From: Candidatus Enterococcus moelleringii
GTDB lineage: Bacteria > Bacillota > Bacilli > Lactobacillales > Enterococcaceae
DNA length: 64,000 nucleotides
Assembly (NCBI RefSeq): GCF_017377575.1
Contig: NZ_JAFREM010000016.1
Span: 62,001-126,000, forward strand
Reading direction: 5' to 3'
Below, one piece after another: positions 8,435-18,453 of this stretch (position 1 is the stretch's first letter; the number at the start of each line of letters is the position of its first letter). The position numbers and the translations under genes were made by a program. Below the pieces are notes generated by a model. It worked only from the letters and a program-made list of their open reading frames with translations, had not been told where the DNA came from and did no database searches.

Positions 8435-8463
8435 TGTAAAAATAGTACATTTACCTGTATAAT
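8435..8463 (+). promoter_or_regulatory. Probable promoter of yqgQ-glcK
   Basis: A perfect TATAAT lies at 8458-8463 with a weak -35 (TGTAAA, 8435-8440) 17 bases upstream. Its position rules out longer in-frame starts for YqgQ and implies a very short leader. Confidence 0.55.
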
Positions 8464-8482
8464 GTTTGAGGATGTGGTTTAT

Positions 8483-8689
8483 GTGGAAAGTCTATATGAT
8501 GTACAGCAGCTGCTTAAGCAATTTGGTATCTATGTATATGTAGGAAAGCGGATTTATGACATTGAATTAATGCAAATTGAATTAAAAAATTTGTATGACG
8601 GACGCTTGATCGATCGCGATACCTATTTGAACGGCTGGCGCATCTTAAAAAGAGAGCATCACATTGAAGAAAGTCGGGAAGGTGAATAA
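8483..8689 (+). CDS. yqgQ: YqgQ family small protein
   Basis: With the GTG start at 8483 the product has 68 residues, beginning MESLYDVQQLLKQFGIYVYV and continuing GKRIYDIELMQIELKNLYD. This matches YqgQ of Bacillus (DUF910), a small three-helix protein of about 70 residues with proposed nucleic-acid binding. The frame stays open upstream to 8366, but that part has no family resemblance and crosses a TATAAT box, so it is not coding. GAGG lies 11 bases before the GTG, a slightly long spacing. The stop overlaps the first ATG of glucokinase, as in other Firmicutes. Its biochemical function is unknown. Confidence 0.8.
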   Translation: MESLYDVQQLLKQFGIYVYVGKRIYDIELMQIELKNLYDGRLIDRDTYLNGWRILKREHHIEESREGE

Positions 8690-9645
8690 TGATGGATAAA
8701 AAATTACTAGGAATTGATTTAGGTGGTACAACTGTCAAATTTGCTATTTTAACGCAAGAGGGCGACATTCAACAAAAATGGAGTATCGATACCAATATTT
8801 TGGATGAAGGACAGCATATCGTACCGGATATCATCGAATCAATTAATCATCATTTAGCTTTATATAATATGAAGCCAGAACAATTTATTGGCATTGGTAT
8901 GGGAACTCCCGGAAGTGTCAATATTGTTGAAGGAACCGTTATTGGTGCCTACAATTTGAACTGGAAAACTTTGCAGCCAGTCAAAGAAATGATTGAAAAA
9001 GGCACGGGTATTCCATTCTTCATCGATAACGATGCAAATGTTGCGGCGTTAGGCGAACGTTGGAAAGGTGCCGGAGAAAACGATCCAGATGTGGTCTTCG
9101 TCACATTGGGCACAGGCGTTGGCGGTGGAATTGTTATGAATGGTCAATTGCTTCACGGAGCAGCTGGCTGTGCCGGAGAAATCGGACATATCACAGTCGA
9201 TCCTGAAGGCTTTGAATGTACCTGCGGCAAACGCGGCTGTTTAGAAACTGTTGCTAGTGCAACAGGTGTTGTACGAGTGGCTCGTCAATTGGCAGAAGAA
9301 TACGCTGGTGGGTCAGAATTGAAGGCGCGCTTAGACAATGGGGAAGACATCACAAGTAAAGACGTATTTGAATTAGCAGCTGCTAACGACGATCTTGCTT
9401 TACGAGTGGTTGACAAAGTTACTTTCTATTTGGGATTAGCGTGTGGAAATATTGGAAACACTTTGAATCCTTCAGCGATTATTATCGGCGGCGGAGTATC
9501 CGCAGCGGGTGAATTTTTACGTAGTCGTGTAGAGAAGTACTTCCAGCAGTTTACGTTCCCACAAGTTAGAAATAGTACAAAAATTAAATTAGCTGAATTA
9601 GGAAATGAAGCTGGAGTGATTGGTGCAGCATCTTTAGCACAATAA
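8689..9645 (+). CDS. glcK: Glucokinase (ROK family)
   Basis: 318 residues. It phosphorylates free cytosolic glucose with ATP. The N-terminal phosphate loop is GIDLGGTTVKF, the second nucleotide-binding motif is TLGTGVGGGIV, the sugar-contact HGAAGCAGEIGHI and zinc motif CTCGKRGC identify the ROK branch used as glucokinase in Firmicutes. Two ATGs are available (8689 and 8692); both are well placed after AAGGTG. It is coupled to yqgQ by stop/start overlap and followed closely by the rhodanese gene, so the three are probably co-transcribed. Confidence 0.95.
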   Translation: MMDKKLLGIDLGGTTVKFAILTQEGDIQQKWSIDTNILDEGQHIVPDIIESINHHLALYNMKPEQFIGIGMGTPGSVNIVEGTVIGAYNLNWKTLQPVKEMIEKGTGIPFFIDNDANVAALGERWKGAGENDPDVVFVTLGTGVGGGIVMNGQLLHGAAGCAGEIGHITVDPEGFECTCGKRGCLETVASATGVVRVARQLAEEYAGGSELKARLDNGEDITSKDVFELAAANDDLALRVVDKVTFYLGLACGNIGNTLNPSAIIIGGGVSAAGEFLRSRVEKYFQQFTFPQVRNSTKIKLAELGNEAGVIGAASLAQ

Positions 9646-9671
9646 TCTTGAATTAAGAAGGGAAGTTTCGT

Positions 9672-10073
9672 ATGTCATTTTGGTGGACATTAAATATTAT
9701 TTTATTAGGGGTTATTCTCCTATTCGTTGGGTACGAAGGATACGTTCGAATTATGGTGAAGCGTTCAGCAAAAATGCTGACTCAAGAGGAGTTTCAGGCA
9801 GGGATGCGCAAGGCGCAAGTCATTGACGTAAGAGAGCGGGATGAATTCAACGCGAAGCACATTTTAGGTGCCCGCAGCTTCCCTTATCCTATGTTGAAAG
9901 AAACGATGAGTTCGTTACGTAAGGATCAACCAATTTACATTTATGACTACAATAAATCAGTGAGTGCTCGAGCTGCTAATTTATTGCGTAAAAATGGATA
10001 TACTGATCTGTTCATTCTAAAAGGCGGTATTGAAGAATGGCAAGGTAAGATCAAAAAGAAAAATATAGATTAG
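9672..10073 (+). CDS. Membrane-anchored rhodanese-fold protein lacking the catalytic cysteine
   Basis: 133 residues: an N-terminal membrane segment (about 5-25) then a rhodanese domain with the substrate-side motif QVIDVRERDEFNAKHILGA and the C-terminal ILKGGIEEWQG. Where active rhodaneses have a cysteine loop of the CxxGxRS kind, this one reads YDYNKSVSARAANLL, with Asp in the cysteine position and a longer loop. It is therefore unlikely to transfer sulfur and may serve as a binding or scaffold domain. Such a gene follows glcK in other Firmicutes (YqhL/YqgS neighbourhood). It ends in a hairpin terminator. Confidence 0.88.
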   Translation: MSFWWTLNIILLGVILLFVGYEGYVRIMVKRSAKMLTQEEFQAGMRKAQVIDVRERDEFNAKHILGARSFPYPMLKETMSSLRKDQPIYIYDYNKSVSARAANLLRKNGYTDLFILKGGIEEWQGKIKKKNID

Positions 10074-10080
10074 TTAATGA

Positions 10081-10112
10081 AGCATGTTGCATTGTTGCAG
10101 CGTGCTTTTTTT
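10081..10112 (+). terminator. Terminator after the rhodanese gene
   Basis: AGCATGTTGCA and TGCAGCGTGCT form an imperfect hairpin followed by seven T residues. Confidence 0.8.
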
Positions 10113-10200
10113 GACTTTTTCTTCAATTATTATTCCCAATAGATTGTTTTAAGTTGCACTTTCCGCTTTTTTTCTTTACTCTGGAATTGAGGTGAAGGCT

Positions 10201-10560
10201 ATGCTGGAAATCAAACGAGTATATGATGCTGCGCAAACAGAGGATGGTTATCGAGTGCTGGTGGATCGAATTTGGCCTAGGGGTGTGTCAAAGGAAAAAG
10301 CAGCAATCGATGAGTGGCTAAAAGAGGTGGCTCCCAGTACTGAACTTAGAAAGTGGTTTGGTCATGAGCCGGCAAAATATCCTGAGTTTGTTAAGTTTTA
10401 TTTGCAGGAATTAACGGATGAAGCTCACTTAGCAGCCTTCCAACGTTTAGAAAATTTAGTTAAGGATAATAAGCAGCTCACTTTGGTTTATAGTGCAAAG
10501 GATACTGAGCATAACCAAGCAGTTGTATTAAAGGAAAGATTGGAGCGGGAAAATGGGTAA
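10201..10560 (+). CDS. DUF488 family protein (YeaO-like)
   Basis: 119 residues. The conserved block VLVDRIWPRGVSKEKA and the helix ELRKWFGHEPAKYPEF are characteristic of the YeaO/DUF488 family, small soluble proteins of unknown biochemical role. The C-terminal TLVYSAKDTEHNQAVVL segment is also typical. A GTG at 10192 falls in the ribosome site; ATG 10201, 8 bases after GAGG, is the start. The last 8 bases overlap the FAD protein gene, indicating a two-gene unit. In other bacteria DUF488 genes sit near redox or stress functions, which would fit the neighbour, but no activity can be assigned. Confidence 0.85.
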   Translation: MLEIKRVYDAAQTEDGYRVLVDRIWPRGVSKEKAAIDEWLKEVAPSTELRKWFGHEPAKYPEFVKFYLQELTDEAHLAAFQRLENLVKDNKQLTLVYSAKDTEHNQAVVLKERLERENG

Positions 10561-12352
10561 AATAGCGGTAGTGGGTACAGGACCTTATGGGTTAATTATG
10601 TTGGATCATTTAGTTCAAAAGTACACAAATGCAGAAGAGTTGGAGATCTTAGCTTTTGATCCCGCTGGACCAGGTGGACAGGTTTGGAGCACAAAGCAAG
10701 ATGGAGCTGTTTTAATGAACAGTGTGATGGAACATGTCACATTGTTTGCAGAACATCCTCTAATTAAGAGTAGTGAAAGACCTAGTTTATATGAATGGAG
10801 TAAGCAGCAGGCACCTGATTTTATCAAACAATATGTTGAAGAAAATCAAGAGGAGTTCTTAACACAGGCAGCTTCGCTTAAACGAAACGATTGCTGCCAA
10901 CGTCGTTTTTATGGACTGTACCAACAATGGTTTATCTTGAATCTTAAATCGAACTTACCAGAAAATATTTCGCTGACTTTTTATCAGGAAGAGGTAGAGG
11001 ACTTAATTGTTGAGGAACAAATTACCATAATTGCCAAAGAAAATCATCTAGTAGATCGAGTGATTTTGGCTACAGGGCATGCCGACAACGAATTAACCGA
11101 AACGGAACAGCAGTTACAGACTTTTGCCAAAGAGCAGCAGCTGACTTATCAACCGCCTAAAAATCCGGCTAAGGTTTCTTTGGAGAATATTTTGCCGCAA
11201 GAGGACGTCATTTTGCGGGGATTAGGCTTAAGTTTTTTTGATTATGTGGCGCTATTGACGAAGCATTGGGGTGGAACATTTATTGAAGAAGCTGGCGAGC
11301 TTCTTTATCAGCCTTCTGGCAAAGAAGGAAAGATGATTTTAGGATCGGGTCGGGGGCTACCTTATCATGCCCGTCCGGTGAATGAGAAATTAGCTGGTGA
11401 AGATGCCCAGCCGCAAATTTTGACAGATGAACGAATCCAACAATTCCAACCGGGAGAAGCAGCCGAATTTTTCGATTTACTGAAAAAAGAAGCAGAGCTT
11501 GTTTACTATGAGAAAAAGCTAGCAGATACTTCCATCGATATTGCTGAATTTTTAACAGCCTATCGCAAGGAAGATCGAAATGACGTTCTGGATCGTTTTC
11601 AAGTTCCCGAAGAATTACGTTGGAATTGGGATGCACTTGTAAATCCAGGAAAAGAAGTAGAAGCGCAGGATTTTCCGGCTTTTGTTCCAAGCTATATGGA
11701 CAATGATATTAAGGAAGCAGAAAAAGGGAATTTATCGGGGGCAGTTGCCGCAGCTTTAGACGCGATGAAGGAGCTGCAAATGCCGGTACACAAAATGATT
11801 GACCAGCGTGCCTTTACGGCGAAAGAATATTGGGAGGAATTGTGGGGAGATTACGATCCAACTTATGGCTTTTTAACTGTGGGGCCGCCGGTTCTTCGCA
11901 TGAAGCAGCTGGCAGCTTTAACGAAAGCAGGTATCGCTATCTTTTTAGCTCCTAATATGGAAGTTGAAGGTGTGGAGGACTGCTTTGTTGCCTTCAGCAA
12001 ACAAAACAATCAGGTAACATATAAAGCGAAGCATTTAATCGAAGCTCGATTACCGACAACCAGTTACCGTCGAACGCTGAATCCATTGATTCGCGCATTA
12101 AAAGACCGAGGGTATTTAGCCCCGGATATAGTTGAGTTTGATGGAGAAAAACATGAAAGCGGCGCGTTGCGGGTGGAGCGCAGTACCCACCGCATCATTG
12201 ATCAGCAAAATCAAACACTGGATAACTTGTATTGTTACGGTGCGCCATTGGCTGGATTCGACTGGTTGAATGCTTCATCACCAAGGCCGAAGAATGCGGA
12301 TCGGATTTTCCAAGTGGCAAATCAAATTGTTCAAACGATTTATCAACAATAA
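10553..12352 (+). CDS. FAD/NAD(P)-binding protein, uncharacterised
   Basis: 599 residues. The N-terminus has a Rossmann dinucleotide motif (IAVVGTGPYGLIMLDHL), followed by FDPAGPGGQVWS and LMNSVMEHVT, features of the NAD_binding_9 group of FAD-dependent proteins. A second element, ILRGLGLSFFDYVALL at about 225, and GSGRGLPYHARP at about 265 recur in this family. The C-terminal third (YGAPLAGFDWLNASSPRP) closes the FAD fold. It is probably a cytosolic flavin oxidoreductase or hydroxylase-like enzyme, with no known substrate. The gene overlaps DUF488 by 8 bases. A reverse copy of the window's intergenic repeat starts one base after its stop codon. Confidence 0.85.
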   Translation: MGKIAVVGTGPYGLIMLDHLVQKYTNAEELEILAFDPAGPGGQVWSTKQDGAVLMNSVMEHVTLFAEHPLIKSSERPSLYEWSKQQAPDFIKQYVEENQEEFLTQAASLKRNDCCQRRFYGLYQQWFILNLKSNLPENISLTFYQEEVEDLIVEEQITIIAKENHLVDRVILATGHADNELTETEQQLQTFAKEQQLTYQPPKNPAKVSLENILPQEDVILRGLGLSFFDYVALLTKHWGGTFIEEAGELLYQPSGKEGKMILGSGRGLPYHARPVNEKLAGEDAQPQILTDERIQQFQPGEAAEFFDLLKKEAELVYYEKKLADTSIDIAEFLTAYRKEDRNDVLDRFQVPEELRWNWDALVNPGKEVEAQDFPAFVPSYMDNDIKEAEKGNLSGAVAAALDAMKELQMPVHKMIDQRAFTAKEYWEELWGDYDPTYGFLTVGPPVLRMKQLAALTKAGIAIFLAPNMEVEGVEDCFVAFSKQNNQVTYKAKHLIEARLPTTSYRRTLNPLIRALKDRGYLAPDIVEFDGEKHESGALRVERSTHRIIDQQNQTLDNLYCYGAPLAGFDWLNASSPRPKNADRIFQVANQIVQTIYQQ

Positions 12353-12511
12353 GCAGCTAACTCAGGAGTGGATTATCATTTTTCCAAGCCCAGGAAAAAT
12401 GAGTCTGATTTTCATACGCATACCATCATGCTAAACATGATAATTCTCTGTATAGACGCCATTTGTAGAACTTCTCTTGCGCCAAGTTAACTGCGAAAAG
12501 CATGAATGGCA
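12353..12511 (-). repeat. Structured intergenic repeat, copy 4 (reverse orientation)
   Basis: Read on the minus strand this stretch matches the three tandem units at 43068-43536: TTTTCGCAGTT, then TTTAGCATGATGGTATGCG, a hairpin TCATTTTTCC-(7)-GGAAAAATGA, and GAGTTAGCTGC at the end. The 12 bases before the unit (TGCCATTCATGC) also match the junction between units 1 and 2. In copy 2 the hairpin has TGA/TCA at its base where this copy has TCA/TGA, a compensatory change. It fills the gap between the FAD gene and the DUF3042 terminator. Confidence 0.85.
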
Positions 12512-12546
12512 AAAAAAAAAGAAAGCGAAAACTCGCTTTCTTTTTT
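12511..12546 (-). terminator. Terminator of the DUF3042 gene
   Basis: On the minus strand AAAGAAAGCGAG and CTCGCTTTC-like arms (GAAAGCGA/TCGCTTTC) form a hairpin followed by a run of ten T residues. The stem begins at the DUF3042 stop codon. Confidence 0.85.
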
Positions 12547-12712
12547 AACGTGCAATCCGTTTTCTACGGGCTTTTTTACGATTTTCGTCGATTTTTGACT
12601 CTTTTTCTTCTAAGGGTTCAATTACTTTTTTCTTTACACCCATTAAAAGTCCTGCAACAACGGCTGCTGTTGCTAAAGTTCCGGTAAAAAATCCTGATGT
12701 AAATTTACGCAT
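12545..12712 (-). CDS. DUF3042 family small protein
   Basis: A short minus-strand gene of 55 residues that is easy to miss. The protein begins MRKFTSGFFTGTLATAAVVA, a single transmembrane helix, then VKKKVIEPLEEKESKIDENR and a very basic tail KKARRKRIAR. This is the DUF3042 pattern found throughout Lactobacillales: one N-terminal helix and a conserved charged C-terminus. A strong GGGAGG ribosome site sits 8 bases before the ATG and a terminator follows the stop. The function is unknown; topology suggests a cytosolic basic tail on a membrane anchor. It lies between the intergenic repeat and the divergent ridA gene. Confidence 0.88.
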   Translation of the reverse strand: MRKFTSGFFTGTLATAAVVAGLLMGVKKKVIEPLEEKESKIDENRKKARRKRIAR

Positions 12713-12808
12713 ATGATTGGCCTCCCTTTTCTTGTTACTTTTATTATGGAGGAAAACGGCAAAAATAGAAAGCTAAAAGATTGTTCCTGACGAAATTTTC
12801 AACAATTC

Positions 12809-12838
12809 TTGGATGTTTCGGGGGAATTAGGTATAATG
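12809..12838 (+). promoter_or_regulatory. Promoter of ridA
   Basis: TTGGAT (12809-12814), 18 bases and TATAAT (12833-12838) precede the AAAGGAG ribosome site of ridA. Confidence 0.65.
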
Positions 12839-12873
12839 AAGCTAGCAAAAAGAATGACAAAGGAGAGACATAC

Positions 12874-13251
12874 ATGCAACGATTAAATTCTGAACAAGCA
12901 CCAAAAGCCTTAGGACCTTATTCTCAAGGGATGATGACCGGCGGAAACATCGTTTTCTTATCGGGACAATTAGGTATTGATCCTGCCACCAACCAGCTGC
13001 AAGAAGGGGTGGAAGCACAAGCGAAACAATCGTTAGAAAATATCCAAAACATCTTAGGAACAATCGGTTTGACTTTAGAGAACGCCTTAAAAGTAACGGT
13101 TTTCTTAAAGGACCTGGATAATTTTTCGGTAGTCAACGATATTTATGCCAGCTATTTCCAAGAGCCTTATCCTGCAAGAAGCTGTGTTCAAGTAGCTAAA
13201 CTTCCAGCAGATGCGCTAGTTGAAATTGAAGTAATCGCAGAAAAAGCGTAA
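12874..13251 (+). CDS. ridA: RidA family enamine/imine deaminase
   Basis: 125 residues, the standard size of the trimeric YjgF/YER057c/UK114 family. RidA hydrolyses reactive 2-aminoacrylate and related enamines released by PLP enzymes. Visible landmarks are APKALGPYSQGM at the N-terminus, FLSGQLGIDPATN, and the signature PARSCVQVAKLPADALVEIE whose arginine binds the substrate carboxylate. An in-frame ATG at 12781 lies before the promoter and is excluded; ATG 12874 has AAAGGAG 7 bases upstream. The gene is monocistronic, with its own promoter and terminator. Confidence 0.94.
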   Translation: MQRLNSEQAPKALGPYSQGMMTGGNIVFLSGQLGIDPATNQLQEGVEAQAKQSLENIQNILGTIGLTLENALKVTVFLKDLDNFSVVNDIYASYFQEPYPARSCVQVAKLPADALVEIEVIAEKA

Positions 13252-13267
13252 AGTATAAAACAAGAAA

Positions 13268-13298
13268 AGATAAAGCCGGACCGGTTTTATCTTTTTTT
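13268..13298 (+). terminator. Terminator of ridA
   Basis: AGATAAAGCCGG and CCGGTTTTATCT pair (one G-U) around a single-base centre and are followed by a T-run. Confidence 0.88.
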
Positions 13299-13300
13299 GC

Positions 13301-13329
13301 TTGCTCTCGTTTAGTAAATGTTTTATAAT
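13301..13329 (+). promoter_or_regulatory. Promoter of the gal operon
   Basis: TTGCTC (13301-13306), a 17-base spacer and TATAAT (13324-13329). One operator-like palindrome lies inside the spacer and the other just after the -10. Confidence 0.75.
13310..13318. promoter_or_regulatory. Putative GalR operator 1
   Basis: TTTAGTAAA is a 4-1-4 palindrome placed in the -35/-10 spacer of the gal promoter. An identical copy lies 23 bases downstream, about two helical turns, as expected for cooperative LacI-family binding. Confidence 0.55.
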
Positions 13330-13332
13330 TTG

Positions 13333-13341
13333 TTTAGTAAA
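13333..13341. promoter_or_regulatory. Putative GalR operator 2
   Basis: Second TTTAGTAAA, at the expected transcription start of the gal operon. The linked LacI-type gene galR is the obvious candidate binder. Confidence 0.55.
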
Positions 13342-13362
13342 TATTTTTCGAGGAGTGGAGAT

Positions 13363-14352
13363 ATGTCAATTTTAGTTCTAGGTGGAGCAGGGTATATTGG
13401 TTCACATACAGTTGATCGTTTAATTAATCAAGGATACTCAGTGGTGGTTGTAGATAATTTGTTAACGGGACACCGCCAGGCCGTTCATTCAGAAGCAACC
13501 TTTTATGAAGGAGACTGTCGTGACCAAACGTTCATGCGAGAAGTTTTTCAAAAAGAAACGATTGAAGGTGTGGTTCATTTTGCGGCTAGCTCTTTAGTGG
13601 GAGAGTCTGTGGAAAAACCTTTAAAATACTTCAATAACAATGTTGTCGGCATGGAAATGCTGCTGGAGGTAATGGAAGAGTTTGAGGTAAAACATATTGT
13701 CTTTTCTTCCACCGCAGCGACCTACGGCGAACCGGAAGTGTCGCCGATTACGGAAGATACACCAACCAATCCTAAAAATCCTTATGGTGAAAGCAAGCTG
13801 ATGATGGAAAAAATGATGCATTGGTGTGACAACGCCTATGGTATGCGCTATGTTGCATTGCGCTACTTTAATGTTGCTGGTGCTAAGTCTGATGCTTCTA
13901 TTGGAGAAGACCACACGCCGGAAACGCATTTAGTTCCATTGATTTTACAAGTTGTCTTAGGACAGCGGGATCACCTAACTATTTTTGGCGATGATTACAA
14001 TACACCTGACGGCACTTGTATTCGGGATTATGTGCAAGTAGAAGATTTAGCGATGGCCCACATCTTGGCTTTGGAATACTTGAAAGCTGGAAATGAAAGC
14101 AATGTCTTTAACCTGGGTTCAAACAATGGCTATTCCGTTAAAGAAATGCTAGATGCTGCTCGCGAAGTAACCCAAAAAGAAATCCCAGCTGAGATTGGAC
14201 CTCGTCGTGCAGGAGATCCTAGCACCTTAGTAGCATCCAGCGAAAAAGCGAAAACTATTTTAGGCTGGCAGCCAGAGTATACCGATATCCTAGCAATTAT
14301 TGAAACGGCCTGGAATTGGCACGTTAGCCACCCTAATGGATATGAAGACTAG
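13363..14352 (+). CDS. galE: UDP-glucose 4-epimerase
   Basis: 329 residues. It interconverts UDP-galactose and UDP-glucose in the Leloir pathway with bound NAD. The Rossmann motif [14 protein letters not shown] opens the protein, the active-site Ser/Thr ([11 protein letters not shown]) and the YGESK tyrosine-lysine pair are present, and the late [15 protein letters not shown] matches GalE. The frame is open from 13318, but that part crosses the promoter; ATG 13363 follows AGGAGTGGAGAT. It heads a galE-galT-galR operon with 12-base gaps. galK and galM are not in the window, so galactose phosphorylation must be encoded elsewhere. Confidence 0.95.
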   Translation: MSILVLGGAGYIGSHTVDRLINQGYSVVVVDNLLTGHRQAVHSEATFYEGDCRDQTFMREVFQKETIEGVVHFAASSLVGESVEKPLKYFNNNVVGMEMLLEVMEEFEVKHIVFSSTAATYGEPEVSPITEDTPTNPKNPYGESKLMMEKMMHWCDNAYGMRYVALRYFNVAGAKSDASIGEDHTPETHLVPLILQVVLGQRDHLTIFGDDYNTPDGTCIRDYVQVEDLAMAHILALEYLKAGNESNVFNLGSNNGYSVKEMLDAAREVTQKEIPAEIGPRRAGDPSTLVASSEKAKTILGWQPEYTDILAIIETAWNWHVSHPNGYED

Positions 14353-14364
14353 GAGGAGTACTCA

Positions 14365-16847
<2,483 letters not shown>

Positions 16848-16850
16848 GAC

Positions 16851-16889
16851 AAAAAACCTGAGTATCCGCATTATAAGCAGATGCTCAGG
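16851..16889 (+). terminator. Terminator of the gal operon
   Basis: AACCTGAG and CTCAGGTT close a loop containing a smaller GCATT/AAGCAGATGC element; TTTGTTTTTG follows. Confidence 0.82.
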
Positions 16890-17063
16890 TTTGTTTTTGT
16901 TGACGAGGCAAGTCTAAGAAGAAGATGCAGGATGTAATTTTCTACTTACTCTATCAGAGAGAAAAGAATGAAATATTTTTTGCTTGCCTCAATTCTATAG
17001 TAAAATTTATTTAATAAGGATACAAGCTAATTCGTCAAATATGTTATTCAAAATATTTAATAA

Positions 17064-17082
17064 AACTAATTAAAAATTAGTT
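17064..17082. repeat. Inverted repeat upstream of tsaB (8-3-8)
   Basis: AACTAATT and AATTAGTT are perfect reverse complements separated by AAA. There is no T-run, so it is more likely a protein site or chance AT palindrome than a terminator. Confidence 0.5.
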
Positions 17083-17100
17083 GTTTGCAAGGTGGGATCG

Positions 17101-17124
17101 TTGCTTTGAAGAAAAACAAAGCAA
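17101..17124. repeat. Inverted repeat upstream of tsaB (8-8-8)
   Basis: TTGCTTTG and CAAAGCAA are perfect reverse complements around an A-rich 8-base centre. No T-run follows. Confidence 0.5.
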
Positions 17125-17213
17125 GTGATTCTTTAAATTAGTCCAGTCTAACTATATTGAAAAAAGTTTTTATGGTAAAATGTGGCTATCTGAAAGCGAG
17201 GAATAGAGCAAGG

Positions 17214-17921
17214 ATGAAAATTTTAGCCTTCGATACATCGAATCAAACATTGGCAGCAGCTATTTTAGAGGACGATCAGACAATTGCCTCTTTTCAATTA
17301 AATCAAAAAATGAATCATAGTCTGACCTTGATGCCAGCGATTGAACATATCATGAAAATCAGCAGCTTAACACCAAAGGACTTGGATCGCATTGTTGTCG
17401 CCCAAGGTCCCGGATCGTATACTGGGATTCGAATTGCAGTAACCACTGCAAAGACGTTAGCTGATACATTGAAAATAGAGTTAGCAGGAATTTCCAGCTT
17501 AAAGGCATTAGCTGCTAACGTTAGCGACCAAAGATTGATCGTTCCGATTATGGACGCTCGCCGCAACAACGTGTATGCCGGGGTCTATCAATGGGAAGAT
17601 CAGCAGTTGAAGACGGTTATTCCTGATCAGCACATTCCTTTGGCCGAATTGTTGGAACAGCTGCAAGAGGACGCTGTATTTGTGGGAGAAACGGCTAAGT
17701 TTGCTGAAATGATCCGTGAAAAGCTGCCGAATGCCAAGATTGAAACAGACGATCGCATCAATTTGCCTAATGGGGTAACTTTAGGGCAGCTGGGGTATCT
17801 GGAAACACCTGTGGCAGATATCCAAAGTTTTGTTCCAGCCTATTTGAAGCGGGTAGAGGCGGAGGAGAAATGGCTGCAAACGCATCAGCCAGGGGACGAA
17901 AATTATGTTGAAAAAATTTAG
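17214..17921 (+). CDS. tsaB: tRNA t6A37 threonylcarbamoyladenosine protein TsaB
   Basis: 235 residues. TsaB is the non-catalytic partner of TsaD in forming t6A at position 37 of ANN-decoding tRNAs. The protein starts MKILAFDTSNQTLAAAILED, an ASKHA fold, with VAQGPGSYTGIRIAVTTAKT and PIMDARRNNVYAGVYQW as family marks. The frame is open from 17157, but ATG 17214 begins the recognisable sequence and has AGCAAGG just upstream, a close spacing. The end overlaps rimI by 17 bases. With the two acetyltransferases and tsaD it forms a four-gene overlapping operon; tsaE is not in the window. Confidence 0.93.
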   Translation: MKILAFDTSNQTLAAAILEDDQTIASFQLNQKMNHSLTLMPAIEHIMKISSLTPKDLDRIVVAQGPGSYTGIRIAVTTAKTLADTLKIELAGISSLKALAANVSDQRLIVPIMDARRNNVYAGVYQWEDQQLKTVIPDQHIPLAELLEQLQEDAVFVGETAKFAEMIREKLPNAKIETDDRINLPNGVTLGQLGYLETPVADIQSFVPAYLKRVEAEEKWLQTHQPGDENYVEKI

Positions 17922-18453
17922 CGGACTGCTTCGTACATTTTTCGGCGGTAAGCAAGAACCCTTTGAAGCCCGGAGTGTTCTGATAAAAGAACAGGAATAT
18001 CTGCTGCGGGGAATAACCGACGACGATATCAAGGAATTGATTGCGCTGGAAAAGGATGTATATCAAGGAGAAGTACCTTGGACAAGAAGTGCCTTTTTGG
18101 CGGAAATCCATTCTCCCGTTCCCCATCTGTATATCTGTATGACGCATCGCGAAGAGCTGGTAGCTTTTATCGGCAGTCGTATTATGGGCAATGATGCTCA
18201 TATTACCAATGTTGCTGTTAAGCGGGCTTTTCAAGGCAGTGGATTGGGATCCTTTTTGATTGACGAGGTAGAAAGATTCGCTATAATGAAGAGCTGTATC
18301 ACGTTGTCGTTAGAGGTGCGGATGGGTAATATAAATGCGCAGCGTTTGTACCGTCGAATTGGCTTTGAAGGTCGGAAGGTTCGCAGGAATTATTATACCG
18401 AGAATAATGAGGATGCTTTAGAGATGATTAAACATTTAGAGGGACCCAAATGA
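17905..18453 (+). CDS. rimI: RimI-type GNAT acetyltransferase
   Basis: 182 residues: a basic N-terminal extension of about 45 residues, then a GNAT domain. The acetyl-CoA-binding motif A is AVKRAFQGSGLGSFLIDEV and motif B contains NAQRLYRRIGFEGRKVRRNY, both close to RimI, which acetylates the N-terminal alanine of ribosomal protein S18. The start overlaps the tsaB stop and the end overlaps the next acetyltransferase, so translation is coupled. The position between tsaB and tsaD is conserved for RimI across Firmicutes. The N-terminal extension is unusual and of unknown use. Confidence 0.85.
   Translation: MLKKFSGLLRTFFGGKQEPFEARSVLIKEQEYLLRGITDDDIKELIALEKDVYQGEVPWTRSAFLAEIHSPVPHLYICMTHREELVAFIGSRIMGNDAHITNVAVKRAFQGSGLGSFLIDEVERFAIMKSCITLSLEVRMGNINAQRLYRRIGFEGRKVRRNYYTENNEDALEMIKHLEGPK

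Larger units (their letters stand above)
16890..17213. other. AT-rich intergenic region with inverted repeats before tsaB
   Basis: No gene is visible here. Two perfect inverted repeats stand out: AACTAATT-3-AATTAGTT (17064-17082) and TTGCTTTG-8-CAAAGCAA (17101-17124). A possible extended -10, TGGTAAAAT (17174-17181), lies near the tsaB start, but its -35 is poorly spaced. The palindromes could be operators or a folded 5' leader. Confidence 0.5.

Noticed and set aside
8366-8482. N-terminal extension of YqgQ
   Set aside because: It crosses a TATAAT promoter element and has no similarity to YqgQ, whose length is matched by the GTG start at 8483.
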